64,000 nucleotides of DNA from Vicinamibacteraceae bacterium (GCA_012270995.1 JAAXHG010000166.1:110818-174817); one strand, 5' to 3'; positions 18,481-28,414 are shown, numbered from the stretch's first letter. The notes: generated by a model from the sequence alone, not told the origin. Program-made: numbers and translations.

Positions 18481-20676
18481 TTGGGTCTGCTCGCACCCCT
18501 CTTCCTGCTCGGTCTGGCCGCGGTCGCCGTGCCGGTCATCATCCACCTGCGTCTTCGTCATCGGAGCCAGGTGGTCGCGTTCCCGTCCCTGATGTTCATC
18601 TCCAGGGCGCCGTACCGCTCCGTCCGACGGCGGCGGCTGCGCGATCTCCTGCTTCTGGCCCTGCGCTGCCTGGCGCTGGCGCTCCTGGCGCTGGCGTTCG
18701 CGCGGCCCCTTTTTCGGGGCGACTCGGCGGCGAACGCGGCCGCCGCCAACCGGCTGAGCGTGGTGCTGCTGGACAACTCGTTCAGCATGGGCTTTGGCGG
18801 CAGGTGGCAGCGCGCCGTGGATGCCGCGGCTTCAACGTTCGAGGGGATGGGCGCACAGGACCGCGCCGCGCTGATCGTCTACTCGGACCAGGCGGAGATG
18901 GTGAGCACGCCGACATCGGACCGGTCGCTGCTTCTGAGCCTGGCGAGGGGGACGGAACTCGTGCCCCGGGCGACCTCCCTGCTGCCCGCGATTCAGGTGG
19001 CCCGGGGCGTGCTCGCGGACGCGGGAACGACCGCCGTCCGCGAACTGGTGATCGTCAGCGACTTCCAGCGCTCGTCCTGGGCGCCCGACAACGCGGCGCT
19101 TCTGCCCCAGGGCGTCGAGCTGCGTCTGGTCGACGTCCGTTCGGACGAAGAGGCCGTGGGCAATGCGGCGGTCACCGACGTCTTGCTCGACCATTCCCGC
19201 GTGTCCTCCAGCGAGGGCGGAGCGGACGATCGCGAGCAGGTGGGCATCGCGGCGCGGATCAGCTATCAGGGTCTTGGCGCGGCGGCAGCGGAAGATGGAG
19301 CGGCTTCCGCCCTGCGTGCGGAAGTCGACCTGCTGTTCGACGGCGAGGTCATCCAGACCCGTGCCGCGGATCTGACCCTCGACTCCTCGACCATGGTCAG
19401 TTTCGCGCCCGAGGTCCTGGAGCGTGAGCGCACGACCCGGGGCGCGGTCCGTCTTCGCGAGGACGCTCTCGACATCGACAACGAGTTCCACTTCGTGCTG
19501 TCTCCCGCCCACGAGGTGGGCGTGCTGGTCATCGAGCCGGATGGCGACCGGCGGCGCAGCCGCTACCTCCAGGAGGCGCTGTCGCTCGGCCGCCGCCCGT
19601 TCCTGCGCGTGAACAGGGTCCAGGTCTCCGGTTTCGAGCCGACGATGCTGGAGGGCAAGTCCGTCGTCGTGATCAACGACGCGGCGCAACAGCTCCCCTC
19701 GGGGGCCGCGGCGGCGGTTCAGCGCTTCGTCCGCGAAGGCGGCGGCCTGCTGCTCGGCGTGGAGCGCGGCCTGACCTCGACCTCGGCCCTGCTGGGAGAA
19801 CTCGGCGTCGGAAGCCCGCAGCAGGTGGACCGGCTTTCCGGCACGCCCGGCTCCCTGGCCTGGTTCGACACCGGTCATCCAGTGTTCGACATCTTCGCTG
19901 CCGCCCGGAACGGGGATTTCTCGTCGGCGTCCTTCTTTCGCTACCACCGGCTCGAGATTCCGGATGGGGCGGCAGCGGTCGCTCTCTTCGACGACGGTTC
20001 GCCGGCGCTGCTCGACCTGATGCCGCTGGCGGCCGACGACTCCGCAGCCGATTCCGACGTCCCGGAGCGCGGCCGCGTCCTGGTGTTTCCGACCTCGCTC
20101 GACACGTTCTGGAACACTCTGCCCGTCCAGGCGGTGTTCCTTCCCTTCGTGCATCGGTCGATGGACTACCTGGCCGGTTACTCGCTGGCCCGCTCGTGGT
20201 ACCGCGTGGGTGAAGTCGCCTCGGTCGAGCTGCCGCGATCGGGGCTCGACGACGCGGACGACGGCTACGTTGCGGTTGCTCCCTCCGGCGGTGAGCGTCG
20301 AGTGGGGGGAGACGGCCGGGATCTGCTGCTCGACGTGGAGGAGCCCGGCTTCTACGAGTTTCGCGAGGTGCGGGCGGACGTTGCCTCGGAGCGCCTGACC
20401 CTGGCGGCGAACGTGCCGGTGTCGGAATCGGACCTGGGCGCCCTCGACCTCGACGAGTTCATGTCGCGGATCAGACCTGTACAGACCGACGAGGAAGAGG
20501 CGGCCCTGGCGACCGCGACGACACCGGAAGAGCGTGAGCGGAGGCAGCGGCTCTGGTGGTATCTGATCGCGGCCGCGGCCGCCGTTCTGGCGGCAGAGGG
20601 CCTGTTCGGCAACCGGCGGCCTGCCACGGCGGCGCCGATCGTGACAGCATGGGGCCCCACCGGCGAGGAGACCTGA
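18481..20676 (+). CDS. BatA-type membrane protein with VWA domain
   Basis: This 731-aa protein begins with the aerotolerance-regulator N-terminal pattern LLAPLFLLGLAAVAVPVIIH followed by LRLRHRSQVVAFPSLMFI, and a second helix (LLLLALRCLALALLALAFAR). The VWA domain has a canonical MIDAS (LLDNSFSMGFGG). Later regions contain a GATase-like stretch (VVVINDAAQQLPSG, GGGLLLGVERG), and a transmembrane helix ends the protein (WWYLIAAAAAVLAAEGLFG). It starts at TTG 18481 with no visible Shine-Dalgarno, which suggests coupling to the upstream DUF58 gene. It ends at the TGA that overlaps the next ATG. Confidence 0.9.
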   Translation: MGLLAPLFLLGLAAVAVPVIIHLRLRHRSQVVAFPSLMFISRAPYRSVRRRRLRDLLLLALRCLALALLALAFARPLFRGDSAANAAAANRLSVVLLDNSFSMGFGGRWQRAVDAAASTFEGMGAQDRAALIVYSDQAEMVSTPTSDRSLLLSLARGTELVPRATSLLPAIQVARGVLADAGTTAVRELVIVSDFQRSSWAPDNAALLPQGVELRLVDVRSDEEAVGNAAVTDVLLDHSRVSSSEGGADDREQVGIAARISYQGLGAAAAEDGAASALRAEVDLLFDGEVIQTRAADLTLDSSTMVSFAPEVLERERTTRGAVRLREDALDIDNEFHFVLSPAHEVGVLVIEPDGDRRRSRYLQEALSLGRRPFLRVNRVQVSGFEPTMLEGKSVVVINDAAQQLPSGAAAAVQRFVREGGGLLLGVERGLTSTSALLGELGVGSPQQVDRLSGTPGSLAWFDTGHPVFDIFAAARNGDFSSASFFRYHRLEIPDGAAAVALFDDGSPALLDLMPLAADDSAADSDVPERGRVLVFPTSLDTFWNTLPVQAVFLPFVHRSMDYLAGYSLARSWYRVGEVASVELPRSGLDDADDGYVAVAPSGGERRVGGDGRDLLLDVEEPGFYEFREVRADVASERLTLAANVPVSESDLGALDLDEFMSRIRPVQTDEEEAALATATTPEERERRQRLWWYLIAAAAAVLAAEGLFGNRRPATAAPIVTAWGPTGEET

Positions 20677-23600
20677 TGGCAGCCAGCTTCGATCCCATCT
20701 ACGACCCGACCTACGGCGAACTGATGGCGGTGATCCGGCGGGTGCGCGCGCGCTGGCGCATGAAGGTTGGGTTGCGCGGACTCGTCATGCTGACGTTGGC
20801 CGGGTTCGCCGCCTTCGCGATGTCCGTCTGGGGCATGGACTACTTCCTCTACAGCGAGCGGGCGGTCCAGATCTTCAGGTGGCTTACGTACGTGGCCCTG
20901 CTCGCGCTGGCCGTCCGTTTCCTGGTGGTTCCCCTGGCTCAGCGCGTATCGAAGCGACAGGTGGCGCTCTACGTCGAAGAGCACGAGCCGACGCTCAAGG
21001 CCTCGGTGCTGAGCGCGGTCGAACTCGGGCCGGTGCAGCAGGGCTCGCCCCGCGATACGGAGCGGGTCTCGCCGGAACTTCAGCGACGGGTTCTGGAAGA
21101 GGCGATCGAGCGCTGCCAGAGCAGTGGCTTCGCCACAGGAATCGAGCGCGGACCCCTGCGACGGTTCTCGGCCGCGCTCCTGGGAGTGGCCGGTGCGGGA
21201 ATGGCCGCCGTCCTGATCAGCCCCGCCTTCCTTCAGCACGGCGCGATGCTGCTCTTCGCTCCCTGGCGCGCCGAGGCGGCGGACAATCCCTACCAGTTGC
21301 GGGTGGGGCCCGGGAATCTGACCGTGGCGCGCGGTTCGGACCAGTTGATCACGGCGGCGGTCCTGGGGTTCGATCCGGACCGGGTCGAGGTGGCCCTGCG
21401 TCCGCTGGATGCGAGCGGCAACGCGCAGGGTGACTGGCAGCAGTGGCCCATGAACCGCGTCGGCGCGGAAGGCGAGGCCTCCGACGAACTCATGATCGGG
21501 GACGCGAGGGTCACCCACGACTTCATCGCGCTCAACCTGCGCGCGGACACGGACTACTACGTCGACGCGTCCGGCGTGCGCTCGCCGATCTACCGCATCC
21601 GGGTGAAGGACCTGCCCTACGTGGAGCAGATCGACCTGGAGTACAGGTTTCCCGACTACAGCGGCCTGTCCGATCAGACCGTCGAGGACGGTGGAGACAT
21701 CGTCGTACTCGAGGGCACGGAGGTCCTGTTCAGCATCCTGCCGATCTTCGCGGTCCCGCAAGGACGGCTTCTGATCGAGGGTGAGGAGCCGATCGGCCTG
21801 AGTGCCGGGGACGGAAGGATGACGGCCGCCTTCACGGTCAGCGGCAACACCTACTACCGCGTCGAGTTGATGGACGAGGACGGCCGATGGCATCGGGCCT
21901 CCGCCGAGTACATGATCACCGCGCTCGAGGATCAGCCGCCGATCGTCCGCTTTGTGAGCCCCGGCCGGGACATCCAGGTGACGCTGGTCGACGAGGTGTT
22001 CGCCCAGGTGGAGGCGGAGGACGACTACGGTGTGAGTCGCCTGGGTATCCGCTACGCGATCAACGGCGGCGAAGAGACGGCGATCAACCTCTTGGACAGC
22101 CGGTCCTCGATGAAGAAGATTAGCGCCGGCCATACGCTCTTCCTGGAGGAGATGGAACTGGCGATCGGGGATTCGGTCTCCTACTACGCCGAAGCGTGGG
22201 ATCGGAGCCGCTCGAAGCCCGTCATCAGCGACATCTTCTTCCTGGAGATCAGGCCCTTCGACCGCAACTACAGGCGGGCCGAGCAGAGTGGCGGCGGCGG
22301 TGGCGGCGGCGGCGGATTCGACAACACGCTGTCGGTACAGCAGAAGATGATCATCTCGGCCACGTTCCGCCTGGTCCGGGACGCGGAGGAGTACTCCTCC
22401 AGGGAGATGTCGGAGCACCTGACCACGGTCGCGCTGATGCAGGGGCGCCTGCGCGACCAGGTGGGCTCGCTGATCACGCGGATGGGCAACCGCGGCCAGT
22501 CGCTGCTCGGAGACGAGGAGTTCTCCAGGATCATCGAATTCCTGCAGCAGGCCAGCACCGAGATGGCCGCCGCCAAGAGGGAACTGGAGGCGGAACGGCC
22601 CGATGAGGCGACGACGGTGGAGAAGCAGGCCCTGGCGTCCCTGCAGCGGGCGGAATCGGCGTTTCGCGAGCTGACGGTCTCATTCCAGCAGGGCGGCGGC
22701 GGTGGCGGCGGCGGCAACCAGCAGTTGTCGGAGGACCTTGCCGACCTGTTCGAACTGGAACTCGACAAGCTCCGCAACCAGTACGAGACCGTGCAGCGAG
22801 GCGCCGCCGAGCAGACGCAAGCCGAGATCGACGCGCTGATGCAGAAGCTGCGCGAGTTGGCGCGGCGCCAGCAGCGCGAGAACGAACGCCAGAACCGGCT
22901 GCGCGGTCGCCAGCAGCAGGGCGGCGGCGGTGGTGGAAGTCAGCAGCAACTGATCGATGAAACCGAGGAGCTTGCGAGGCGCCTGGAGCGGCTGGCGCGC
23001 GAGCAGCAGCGTTCGGAACTACGGCAGACGACCCAGGCGCTCCGCGAGGCGGTCGAGCAGATGAAGCGCTCACAGGCCGGTTCCTCGGGCTCCGAGTCGA
23101 GCGCCGGGGCGCAGGGGATCGCGGCGCTGGACAAGCTGCGCGACGCGCGCCGGCTGCTGGACCGCGACCGCCGGCAGCAGCTCGGCCGGGACCTGGAGGA
23201 ACTGGAGCAACGGGCCCAGCGCGTCTCGGACATGCAGCGTCGGATCGAGGAGCAGGTCGAGGACCTGGCCGGTCAGGAAGGCGAAGACGGCCGGAGGCGA
23301 AGCGACCTGACGGCGCGGGAGCGCTCGGAGTCGATCGAGCGGATCATGGAGCGCAAGGACCGGTTGACCGACGAGGTCGCGGGTCTGGAGGCCCAACTCA
23401 ACCGGATGACGAGGAGTGCCCGCGAGGAACAGCCGGAGGCGGCCCGCAAGCTGCAGGCGTCGGCCGAGGTGATTCGGGACGAGCAGTTGAAGGAGAAGAT
23501 CCGCTACTCCAAGGGGGTGCTGGCGGGGCGCGATGCGGAGTTCGCCCGCCTGTTCGAAGGTCAGATCCGCCAGGACATCGACGAGGTGATGGAGCGGATC

Positions 23601-24278
23601 GCCGAAGCGCAGGCGAGCGTCGGCGAAGGGGGCGGCGGCCGCCAGGATCGGATGCTCGAACAGACCCGCGACCTGGTGGAGAACGTGTCTTCCCTCGAGG
23701 CCCGTCTGCGCGACCGGGCCGAGGCCGACGCCAGACTCAGCCAGCGCCCCGGTCAGCGCGGCGAGCAGCAGCGCGGCGAACAGCAGGGCGGCGAGCAGCA
23801 GGGCGGCAACCAGCAGGGCGGCGCCACGGAGCGCGGCGGCGCTCGCAACCTCGAGGGCGACGGCAGGAACTGGGGTCGGCCCGGCCAGTACGGATCCAGT
23901 TCGGGCGGCTGGTACCAGCCCGGCGTCTTCACCGGCGAAGACCTGCGCCAGTTCCAGCGGGAGCTGGAGCAGCGGCGCTCCGACCTGGAGGCGCTGAGGG
24001 GCGACCTCCGACGCGAGCGCATGGACACCGCGGACCTGGATCAGCTCCTGCGCCAGATGGGCGATCTGAGCCTGCTCGGCCTCAACAAGGATCCCCTGGC
24101 CCTCGAGTCGCTGCGCCGCGACATCGTCGAGGGACTCCGTCAGTTCGAGTATCGACTGTGGCGTGAACTGCGGGGAGCCGACACCGAACGGGTCTACCTC
24201 GGCAACTCCGACCAGGTGCCGCCGGGCTATCGCGAACTCGTAGACGAGTACTTTCGCAAGCTGGCCAGCGAGAGCTGA
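20676..24278 (+). CDS. DUF4175-family membrane protein with long Q/G-rich coiled coil
   Basis: The 1,200-aa last gene of the operon overlaps BatA by 1 nt (TGATG). It has transmembrane helices near residues 35-55, 70-90 and 165-190, then beta-rich periplasmic domains (for example EQIDLEYRFPDYSGL and ARVTHDFIALNLRADT). The C-terminal half is a long Gln/Arg/Glu coiled coil (ARRQQRENERQNRLRG, LERLAREQQRSELRQ) interrupted by poly-Gly runs and GEQQG repeats. This matches DUF4175 proteins, which are usually found beside MoxR/BatA clusters and whose function is unknown. It ends in a Glu/Arg-rich region with LGLNKDPLALESLRRDI. The low-complexity tracts sit in predicted linkers, and a role as an envelope scaffold is inferred. 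Confidence 0.85.
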   Translation: MAASFDPIYDPTYGELMAVIRRVRARWRMKVGLRGLVMLTLAGFAAFAMSVWGMDYFLYSERAVQIFRWLTYVALLALAVRFLVVPLAQRVSKRQVALYVEEHEPTLKASVLSAVELGPVQQGSPRDTERVSPELQRRVLEEAIERCQSSGFATGIERGPLRRFSAALLGVAGAGMAAVLISPAFLQHGAMLLFAPWRAEAADNPYQLRVGPGNLTVARGSDQLITAAVLGFDPDRVEVALRPLDASGNAQGDWQQWPMNRVGAEGEASDELMIGDARVTHDFIALNLRADTDYYVDASGVRSPIYRIRVKDLPYVEQIDLEYRFPDYSGLSDQTVEDGGDIVVLEGTEVLFSILPIFAVPQGRLLIEGEEPIGLSAGDGRMTAAFTVSGNTYYRVELMDEDGRWHRASAEYMITALEDQPPIVRFVSPGRDIQVTLVDEVFAQVEAEDDYGVSRLGIRYAINGGEETAINLLDSRSSMKKISAGHTLFLEEMELAIGDSVSYYAEAWDRSRSKPVISDIFFLEIRPFDRNYRRAEQSGGGGGGGGGFDNTLSVQQKMIISATFRLVRDAEEYSSREMSEHLTTVALMQGRLRDQVGSLITRMGNRGQSLLGDEEFSRIIEFLQQASTEMAAAKRELEAERPDEATTVEKQALASLQRAESAFRELTVSFQQGGGGGGGGNQQLSEDLADLFELELDKLRNQYETVQRGAAEQTQAEIDALMQKLRELARRQQRENERQNRLRGRQQQGGGGGGSQQQLIDETEELARRLERLAREQQRSELRQTTQALREAVEQMKRSQAGSSGSESSAGAQGIAALDKLRDARRLLDRDRRQQLGRDLEELEQRAQRVSDMQRRIEEQVEDLAGQEGEDGRRRSDLTARERSESIERIMERKDRLTDEVAGLEAQLNRMTRSAREEQPEAARKLQASAEVIRDEQLKEKIRYSKGVLAGRDAEFARLFEGQIRQDIDEVMERIAEAQASVGEGGGGRQDRMLEQTRDLVENVSSLEARLRDRAEADARLSQRPGQRGEQQRGEQQGGEQQGGNQQGGATERGGARNLEGDGRNWGRPGQYGSSSGGWYQPGVFTGEDLRQFQRELEQRRSDLEALRGDLRRERMDTADLDQLLRQMGDLSLLGLNKDPLALESLRRDIVEGLRQFEYRLWRELRGADTERVYLGNSDQVPPGYRELVDEYFRKLASES
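23760..23819 (+). repeat. Four tandem 15-nt repeats inside the DUF4175 gene
   Basis: Four consecutive 15-bp units (GGCGAGCAGCAGCGC and variants) encode GEQQR, GEQQG, GEQQG and GNQQG. The period is a multiple of three, so copy-number change would alter linker length without breaking the frame. Confidence 0.8.
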
Positions 24279-24303
24279 AGCAGCCTCCTGGCCATCTGCG
24301 CGG

Positions 24304-25530
24304 TCAACTCCCCGTCGGGATGTCGCTGTACGGGACGTCGCGGTCGACGCGGATCTCGCCGGGGAGGCCGAGGACGCGTTCGGCGATGATGTTGCGCAGG
24401 ATCTCGTCCGTGCCGCCGGCGATGCGGAGGCCGGGGCTGTAGAGGAAGGACTGCTGGAACAGGGCGTCGGAGGGCATCAGGGAGGGGTCCGTGATGACGC
24501 CGCCCATGTCCATCAGGTCGGCTCCGAACGAGGAGACACTCTGCAGCTTGGGGGCGGAGACGACCTTGCCGATCGAGTTCTCGGGTCCCGGCACCTTGCC
24601 CTGGGAGAGGGCCGTCATCGTGCGCGCCTTCGTGTGCTTCATGCCCATCGCCTCGACGTACCAGTCGGCGATCTTCTCGCGAACCGACGAGTCCTCGAGT
24701 GCGGGCCGGCCGTCGAGTTTGCAGGCGGCGGCGAGCTTCATCACCTCGCGGAAGTCCGGCGGCGGCGCGTCGCCGACGGCGAGGCGCTCGTTCATCAGGG
24801 TCGTGATCGCCACCTGCCAGCCTTCGCCGATCGCGCCGAGGCGCTGGCTGTCCGGCACGCGGACGTTCGTGAAGAAGACCTCGTTGAAGTTGGACCCGCC
24901 GTTGATCTGCTTGATCGGCTTGATGTCGATTCCGGGGGACTTCATGTCGATGAAGAAGAAGGTCAGGCCCTTGTGCTTCGGAAGCGACGAATCGTGGCGC
25001 GCGACCAGGATGCCCCAGTCGGAGTAGTGGGCCCCGGAGGTCCAGACCTTCTGGCCGTTGACCACCCAGTCGTCGCCGTCGCGGTGGCAGCGGGTGCGCA
25101 GCCCGGCGACGTCGGACCCTGCCGCGGGCTCCGAGAACAACTGGCACCAGACCTCTTCGCCGCGGATCAGCGGCGGAATGAAGCGGGCCTGTTGCTCCTG
25201 GGTCGCGTACTGCGCCATGACCGGGCCGCACATGCCGAGACCGATGCTGAAGAAGCCGGTCGGGACGTCGAAGTTCGCCTCTTCCTGGTCGTAGATGATC
25301 GTCTCGATCATCGGCCGGTCCTGGCCGCCATGCGCAACCGGCCAGTGGCGGCAGGCGTAGCCGGCGTCCGCCTTCTTGGCCTGCCACGCCTTGGCGAGTT
25401 TCAGGCCCTCCTCGGCGTCGAGGCGGCGGTTGACGCTGGGGCGGTCCTTGCGCGGTTCCGCGTTGGCGCCGAGCCAGGCGCGGACCTCCGCGCGGTACGC
25501 GGCCTGTTCGGGAGTGTCGTTGAAGTCCAT
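24304..25530 (-). CDS. Acyl-CoA dehydrogenase, second subunit of a tandem pair
   Basis: The 408-aa protein is a complete acyl-CoA dehydrogenase: FAD- and substrate-contact motifs FSEPAAGSDVAGLRTR and VVNGQKVWTSGAHYSDWGI, and the C-terminal IAGGTDEILRNIIAERVLGLP. ATG 25530 overlaps the stop of the upstream dehydrogenase by 1 nt (TGATG), so the two are translationally coupled. Such head-to-tail pairs are known to form alpha2beta2 acyl-CoA dehydrogenases that act on bulky CoA esters such as steroid side chains (FadE26/27 and FadE28/29 type). The pairing here is inferred from context. It ends 26 nt from the convergent DUF4175 gene. Confidence 0.93.
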   Translation of the reverse strand: MDFNDTPEQAAYRAEVRAWLGANAEPRKDRPSVNRRLDAEEGLKLAKAWQAKKADAGYACRHWPVAHGGQDRPMIETIIYDQEEANFDVPTGFFSIGLGMCGPVMAQYATQEQQARFIPPLIRGEEVWCQLFSEPAAGSDVAGLRTRCHRDGDDWVVNGQKVWTSGAHYSDWGILVARHDSSLPKHKGLTFFFIDMKSPGIDIKPIKQINGGSNFNEVFFTNVRVPDSQRLGAIGEGWQVAITTLMNERLAVGDAPPPDFREVMKLAAACKLDGRPALEDSSVREKIADWYVEAMGMKHTKARTMTALSQGKVPGPENSIGKVVSAPKLQSVSSFGADLMDMGGVITDPSLMPSDALFQQSFLYSPGLRIAGGTDEILRNIIAERVLGLPGEIRVDRDVPYSDIPTGS

Positions 25531-26645
25531 CAGGCGGCCTCCTGCCGTTCCAGACCGGAGATCAACCGGTCCTTCCACACCCTCTCGCTGCCGATGCTGA
25601 GCGCGAGCAGCTTGGAGCGGCGGTAGTAGAGGTGGCAATCGGACTCCCAGGTGAAGCCGATGCCGCCGTGGGTCTGGATGTTCTCCTTCGAGGCGAAGTG
25701 GAAGGCCTGGGTGGCGGCGACACGGGCCGCGGCGGCCGCGACCGGCAGTTCGGGCGCGTCGGTCGACAGCGCCCAGGCGCCGTAGTAGCAGTTCGCCCGG
25801 GCGAGTTCGTTCTTGATGTACATGTCGGCGAGCTTGTGCTTGATCGCCTGGAAGGAGCCGATCGGCCGGCCGAAGGCGTAGCGGCCCTTCGCGTAGCCGA
25901 TCGCCATCTGGAGGCAGGCGTCGGCGCCGCCGAGCTGCTCCATGGCGAACAGGACCGCGGCGCGGTCGAACACGGCGTCCTTGACCGCCCAGCCCTGGCC
26001 GGCTCCACCGAGCAACTCCGCCTCGGCGCCGTCGAAGGTGATCCTGGCGTGGGAGCGGGAGGGGTCGAGAGTGTCGACCGGCTCGCGGGAGACACCTTCG
26101 GAAGCGAGGTCGACGACCGCCAGCGAGACGCCTTCTCCGTCCCTGGCGACGACGACGCAAAGGTCGGCCACGTCGCCGTCGGGCACCGGCATCTTCGTGC
26201 CGGACAGCCGGCCGTCCCTGAGGGTCGCCTGGAGGTTCGCCGCCGTGGCCTGCCCCGGGCCTTCGGAGAGGGCGAACGTGCCGATGCTCTCACCCGAGGC
26301 GAGCCCGGGCAGCAGTCTCTCCTTCTGCACTTCCGAGCCGCCCTGGAGAATCGCTTCGGCGGCGAGGTAGACGGACGACGAGAAGGGGATCGGCGCGATC
26401 GCGCGGCCCATTTCCTCGGCCACGACGCAGAGTTCGAGATAGCCGAAGCCGATGCCGCCGTACTCCTCGGGGATCGCGATTCCGGGAGACTCGTTGGCGC
26501 AGATCTGACGCCACAGATCGCGGGCGAAGGGTTCGTCCACATCTTCCAGCACCCGCCGGGGCACGGTCGTGTCGCAGGCCGCCCGCAGGAAGTCGCGCGT
26601 CTGCTGTTTCAGTGCCTTCTGGGCATCCGAGAAATCGAAGTTCAT
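25530..26645 (-). CDS. Acyl-CoA dehydrogenase, first subunit of a tandem pair
   Basis: A 371-aa acyl-CoA dehydrogenase with a shorter central domain (IAIPEEYGGIGFGYLELCVV, GRPIGSFQAIKHKLADMY, NIQTHGGIGFTWESDCHLY). Its C-terminus lacks the GGT-E-I block of the partner, a typical difference between the two chains of a heteromeric enzyme. A Shine-Dalgarno (CAGGAG) precedes ATG 26645, and a -10-like TACACT lies at 26674-26679, so transcription probably starts about 20 nt upstream of the ATG. The partner gene follows with 1-nt overlap. The electron acceptor would be ETF, which is not encoded here. Confidence 0.92.
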   Translation of the reverse strand: MNFDFSDAQKALKQQTRDFLRAACDTTVPRRVLEDVDEPFARDLWRQICANESPGIAIPEEYGGIGFGYLELCVVAEEMGRAIAPIPFSSSVYLAAEAILQGGSEVQKERLLPGLASGESIGTFALSEGPGQATAANLQATLRDGRLSGTKMPVPDGDVADLCVVVARDGEGVSLAVVDLASEGVSREPVDTLDPSRSHARITFDGAEAELLGGAGQGWAVKDAVFDRAAVLFAMEQLGGADACLQMAIGYAKGRYAFGRPIGSFQAIKHKLADMYIKNELARANCYYGAWALSTDAPELPVAAAAARVAATQAFHFASKENIQTHGGIGFTWESDCHLYYRRSKLLALSIGSERVWKDRLISGLERQEAA

Positions 26646-26721
26646 TGCTGCTCCTGGTCGGTTTCGGACGCGGAGTGTAGCAAGGGAGAACGAGGCCGGT
26701 CGCCCTCTCGCCGAACCTCGT

Positions 26722-27474
26722 TCAGACCCGGTAAGTCCGGCCCTCCACGGCGGCCTCGATCTCAAGGTCGGAGCGTTCGAGCATGTCGTCGCCGAGGTGT
26801 GTGAGCAGCATCCGGCCGCAGTCCAGACGACGTCTTTGAGCGAGCAGCTCGACGTAGTTCAGGTGGTTCGGCACCGGCCGGTCGTAGAAGTTGCACTCGC
26901 AGATGAAGAGGTCCGCGCCCGCGGCCGCGTCGATCAGAGCTTCGGTCCACTCGGTGTCGCCGGAGAACGTGAGCGTTCGGCCGCCGTACTCGACACGGAG
27001 TGCATAGCTCGGCGCGCCGGACGGATGGACGACCTCGAACGGGATCACCCGCAGCCCGTTGATCGAGACGGACTCGCGCTCGTGAAGTTCGACGATCTCG
27101 AGTTCGAACGCCAGCTCGCGCCTCGAGGATCCGGGGTAGAGAGCCTCCGCCGCCTGGCGGAATCTCTCCCGCAGCCCCGGGGGCCCCGCCAGGGTCAGCG
27201 GCGTCGTGCGGCGTGCCCGGTAGTGAGCGTCGCTCAGCAGGAAGGGCAGACCGCCGAAGTGATCCCCGTGCAGGTGGGTGATGAGGATCGTGCGGATCGC
27301 CGCAGGTTCGATCCCGCGAGCCTTCATCGCGGTCAGCGACGTGGCGCCGCAGTCGAGCAGGGTCGGAGAGAGCGCGCCGTCGTTCGTTTCACCGCTCAGG
27401 AGGAAGCAGGTGTGCAGGCGGCCGCCGCTGCTGAAGGCGTCGCCGCATCCTAGGACCTGGAGCTGGAACGTCAT
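26722..27474 (-). CDS. Metallo-beta-lactamase-fold hydrolase
   Basis: This 250-aa MBL-fold protein carries the zinc motif THLHGDHFGG (HxHxDH) plus later ligands in FSGDTEWTE and LLTHLGDDM. The short size and the HLHGDH-FGG arrangement resemble RNase Z-like and other small MBL hydrolases, but a tRNA-processing exosite is not evident, so no substrate is proposed. ATG 27474 is chosen because it begins the first beta strand (QLQVLGCGDAF). No Shine-Dalgarno is seen. It lies alone between the dehydrogenase pair and the divergent enoyl-CoA hydratase gene. Confidence 0.85.
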   Translation of the reverse strand: MTFQLQVLGCGDAFSSGGRLHTCFLLSGETNDGALSPTLLDCGATSLTAMKARGIEPAAIRTILITHLHGDHFGGLPFLLSDAHYRARRTTPLTLAGPPGLRERFRQAAEALYPGSSRRELAFELEIVELHERESVSINGLRVIPFEVVHPSGAPSYALRVEYGGRTLTFSGDTEWTEALIDAAAGADLFICECNFYDRPVPNHLNYVELLAQRRRLDCGRMLLTHLGDDMLERSDLEIEAAVEGRTYRV

Positions 27475-27622
27475 CCGGAGGTGAAGATGTTCGGAGGGAC
27501 GGCGTCGCGGCCATGGCCGTGCCCGCGGCCGGACGGCATGATAGAGCACCCGGCGGGGAACAGGATGGCGCGTGGGGGCAGCGGCCCGAACAGCGCTTCG
27601 TCGAAACAGGAAGGAGAGGTAC

Positions 27623-28414
27623 ATGGGAGGCCATACGAACTTCGAGACGATCCGGGTTGAGAAGGACGGCAACCTCGGGTTCCTGACCCTCGCGCGGCCG
27701 GAGCGGCTGAACGCCGTGGACGCGACGATGCTGCGCGAGCTGGCTCTTGCCGCGCCCTGGTTCGACGATCAGAGCGAGATCGACGTGGTCGTGCTGCGTG
27801 GCGAAGGGCGGGCGTTCTGCGCCGGGGCCGACCTCAAGGCGATGGGCGGTGCTTCGGAGATGAACTGGCGCCAGCGCCGCGAGGCGGGCCAGCTCGGCCG
27901 CCGGGCGATGGACGCGCTGGAGCAGATGCGGGCGCTGACCGTGTCCCAGGTCCAGGGGTACGCGGTCGGCGGTGGCTTTCTGCTGATGGCGGCTTGCGAC
28001 CTGCGCGTGGTCGCCGAGGACGCCGTGTTCTTCATCCCCGAGGTCGAACTGGGGCTTCCGCTGGCCTGGGGCGGGGTGCCGCGGATGGTGCGCGAGCTCG
28101 GCCCTGCCCTGACCAAGGAGCTGATCATCACCTGCCGCCGCTTCGGTCCGGCCGAGGTGGCGTCGATGGTCAACCGGATCGTGCCGCCGGACCGGTTGGA
28201 AGAGACGACTCTGGAACTCGCCCGGATGCTTGCCGGGATGCCGACCGTCCCGGCCGCGATCACGAAGGAGCATGTGAACGCGGTCACCCGCTCGATGGCC
28301 GGCGCCACCGACTTCGCCGACGGCGACACCCTGCAGTGGGTGAGGGGCGATGCCGAGTCGGAGGCGGCCCGTCTGCGTTACACGGAGCGCACACTCGGCG
28401 GCAAGAGCGGCTGA
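27623..28414 (+). CDS. Enoyl-CoA hydratase/isomerase (crotonase fold)
   Basis: A 263-aa crotonase: LTLARPERLNAVDATML, oxyanion-hole segments GRAFCAGADLKAMGG and VQGYAVGGGFLLMAACDLR, and the PEVELGLPLAWGGVPRM segment carrying the likely catalytic Glu. It hydrates 2-enoyl-CoA esters or acts as a related isomerase/hydrolase; the exact substrate is unknown. ATG 27623 has a good upstream AAGGAGAG. Its position near an acyl-CoA dehydrogenase pair suggests fatty-acid or side-chain beta-oxidation. The gap to the next, convergent gene is 24 nt. Confidence 0.92.
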   Translation: MGGHTNFETIRVEKDGNLGFLTLARPERLNAVDATMLRELALAAPWFDDQSEIDVVVLRGEGRAFCAGADLKAMGGASEMNWRQRREAGQLGRRAMDALEQMRALTVSQVQGYAVGGGFLLMAACDLRVVAEDAVFFIPEVELGLPLAWGGVPRMVRELGPALTKELIITCRRFGPAEVASMVNRIVPPDRLEETTLELARMLAGMPTVPAAITKEHVNAVTRSMAGATDFADGDTLQWVRGDAESEAARLRYTERTLGGKSG

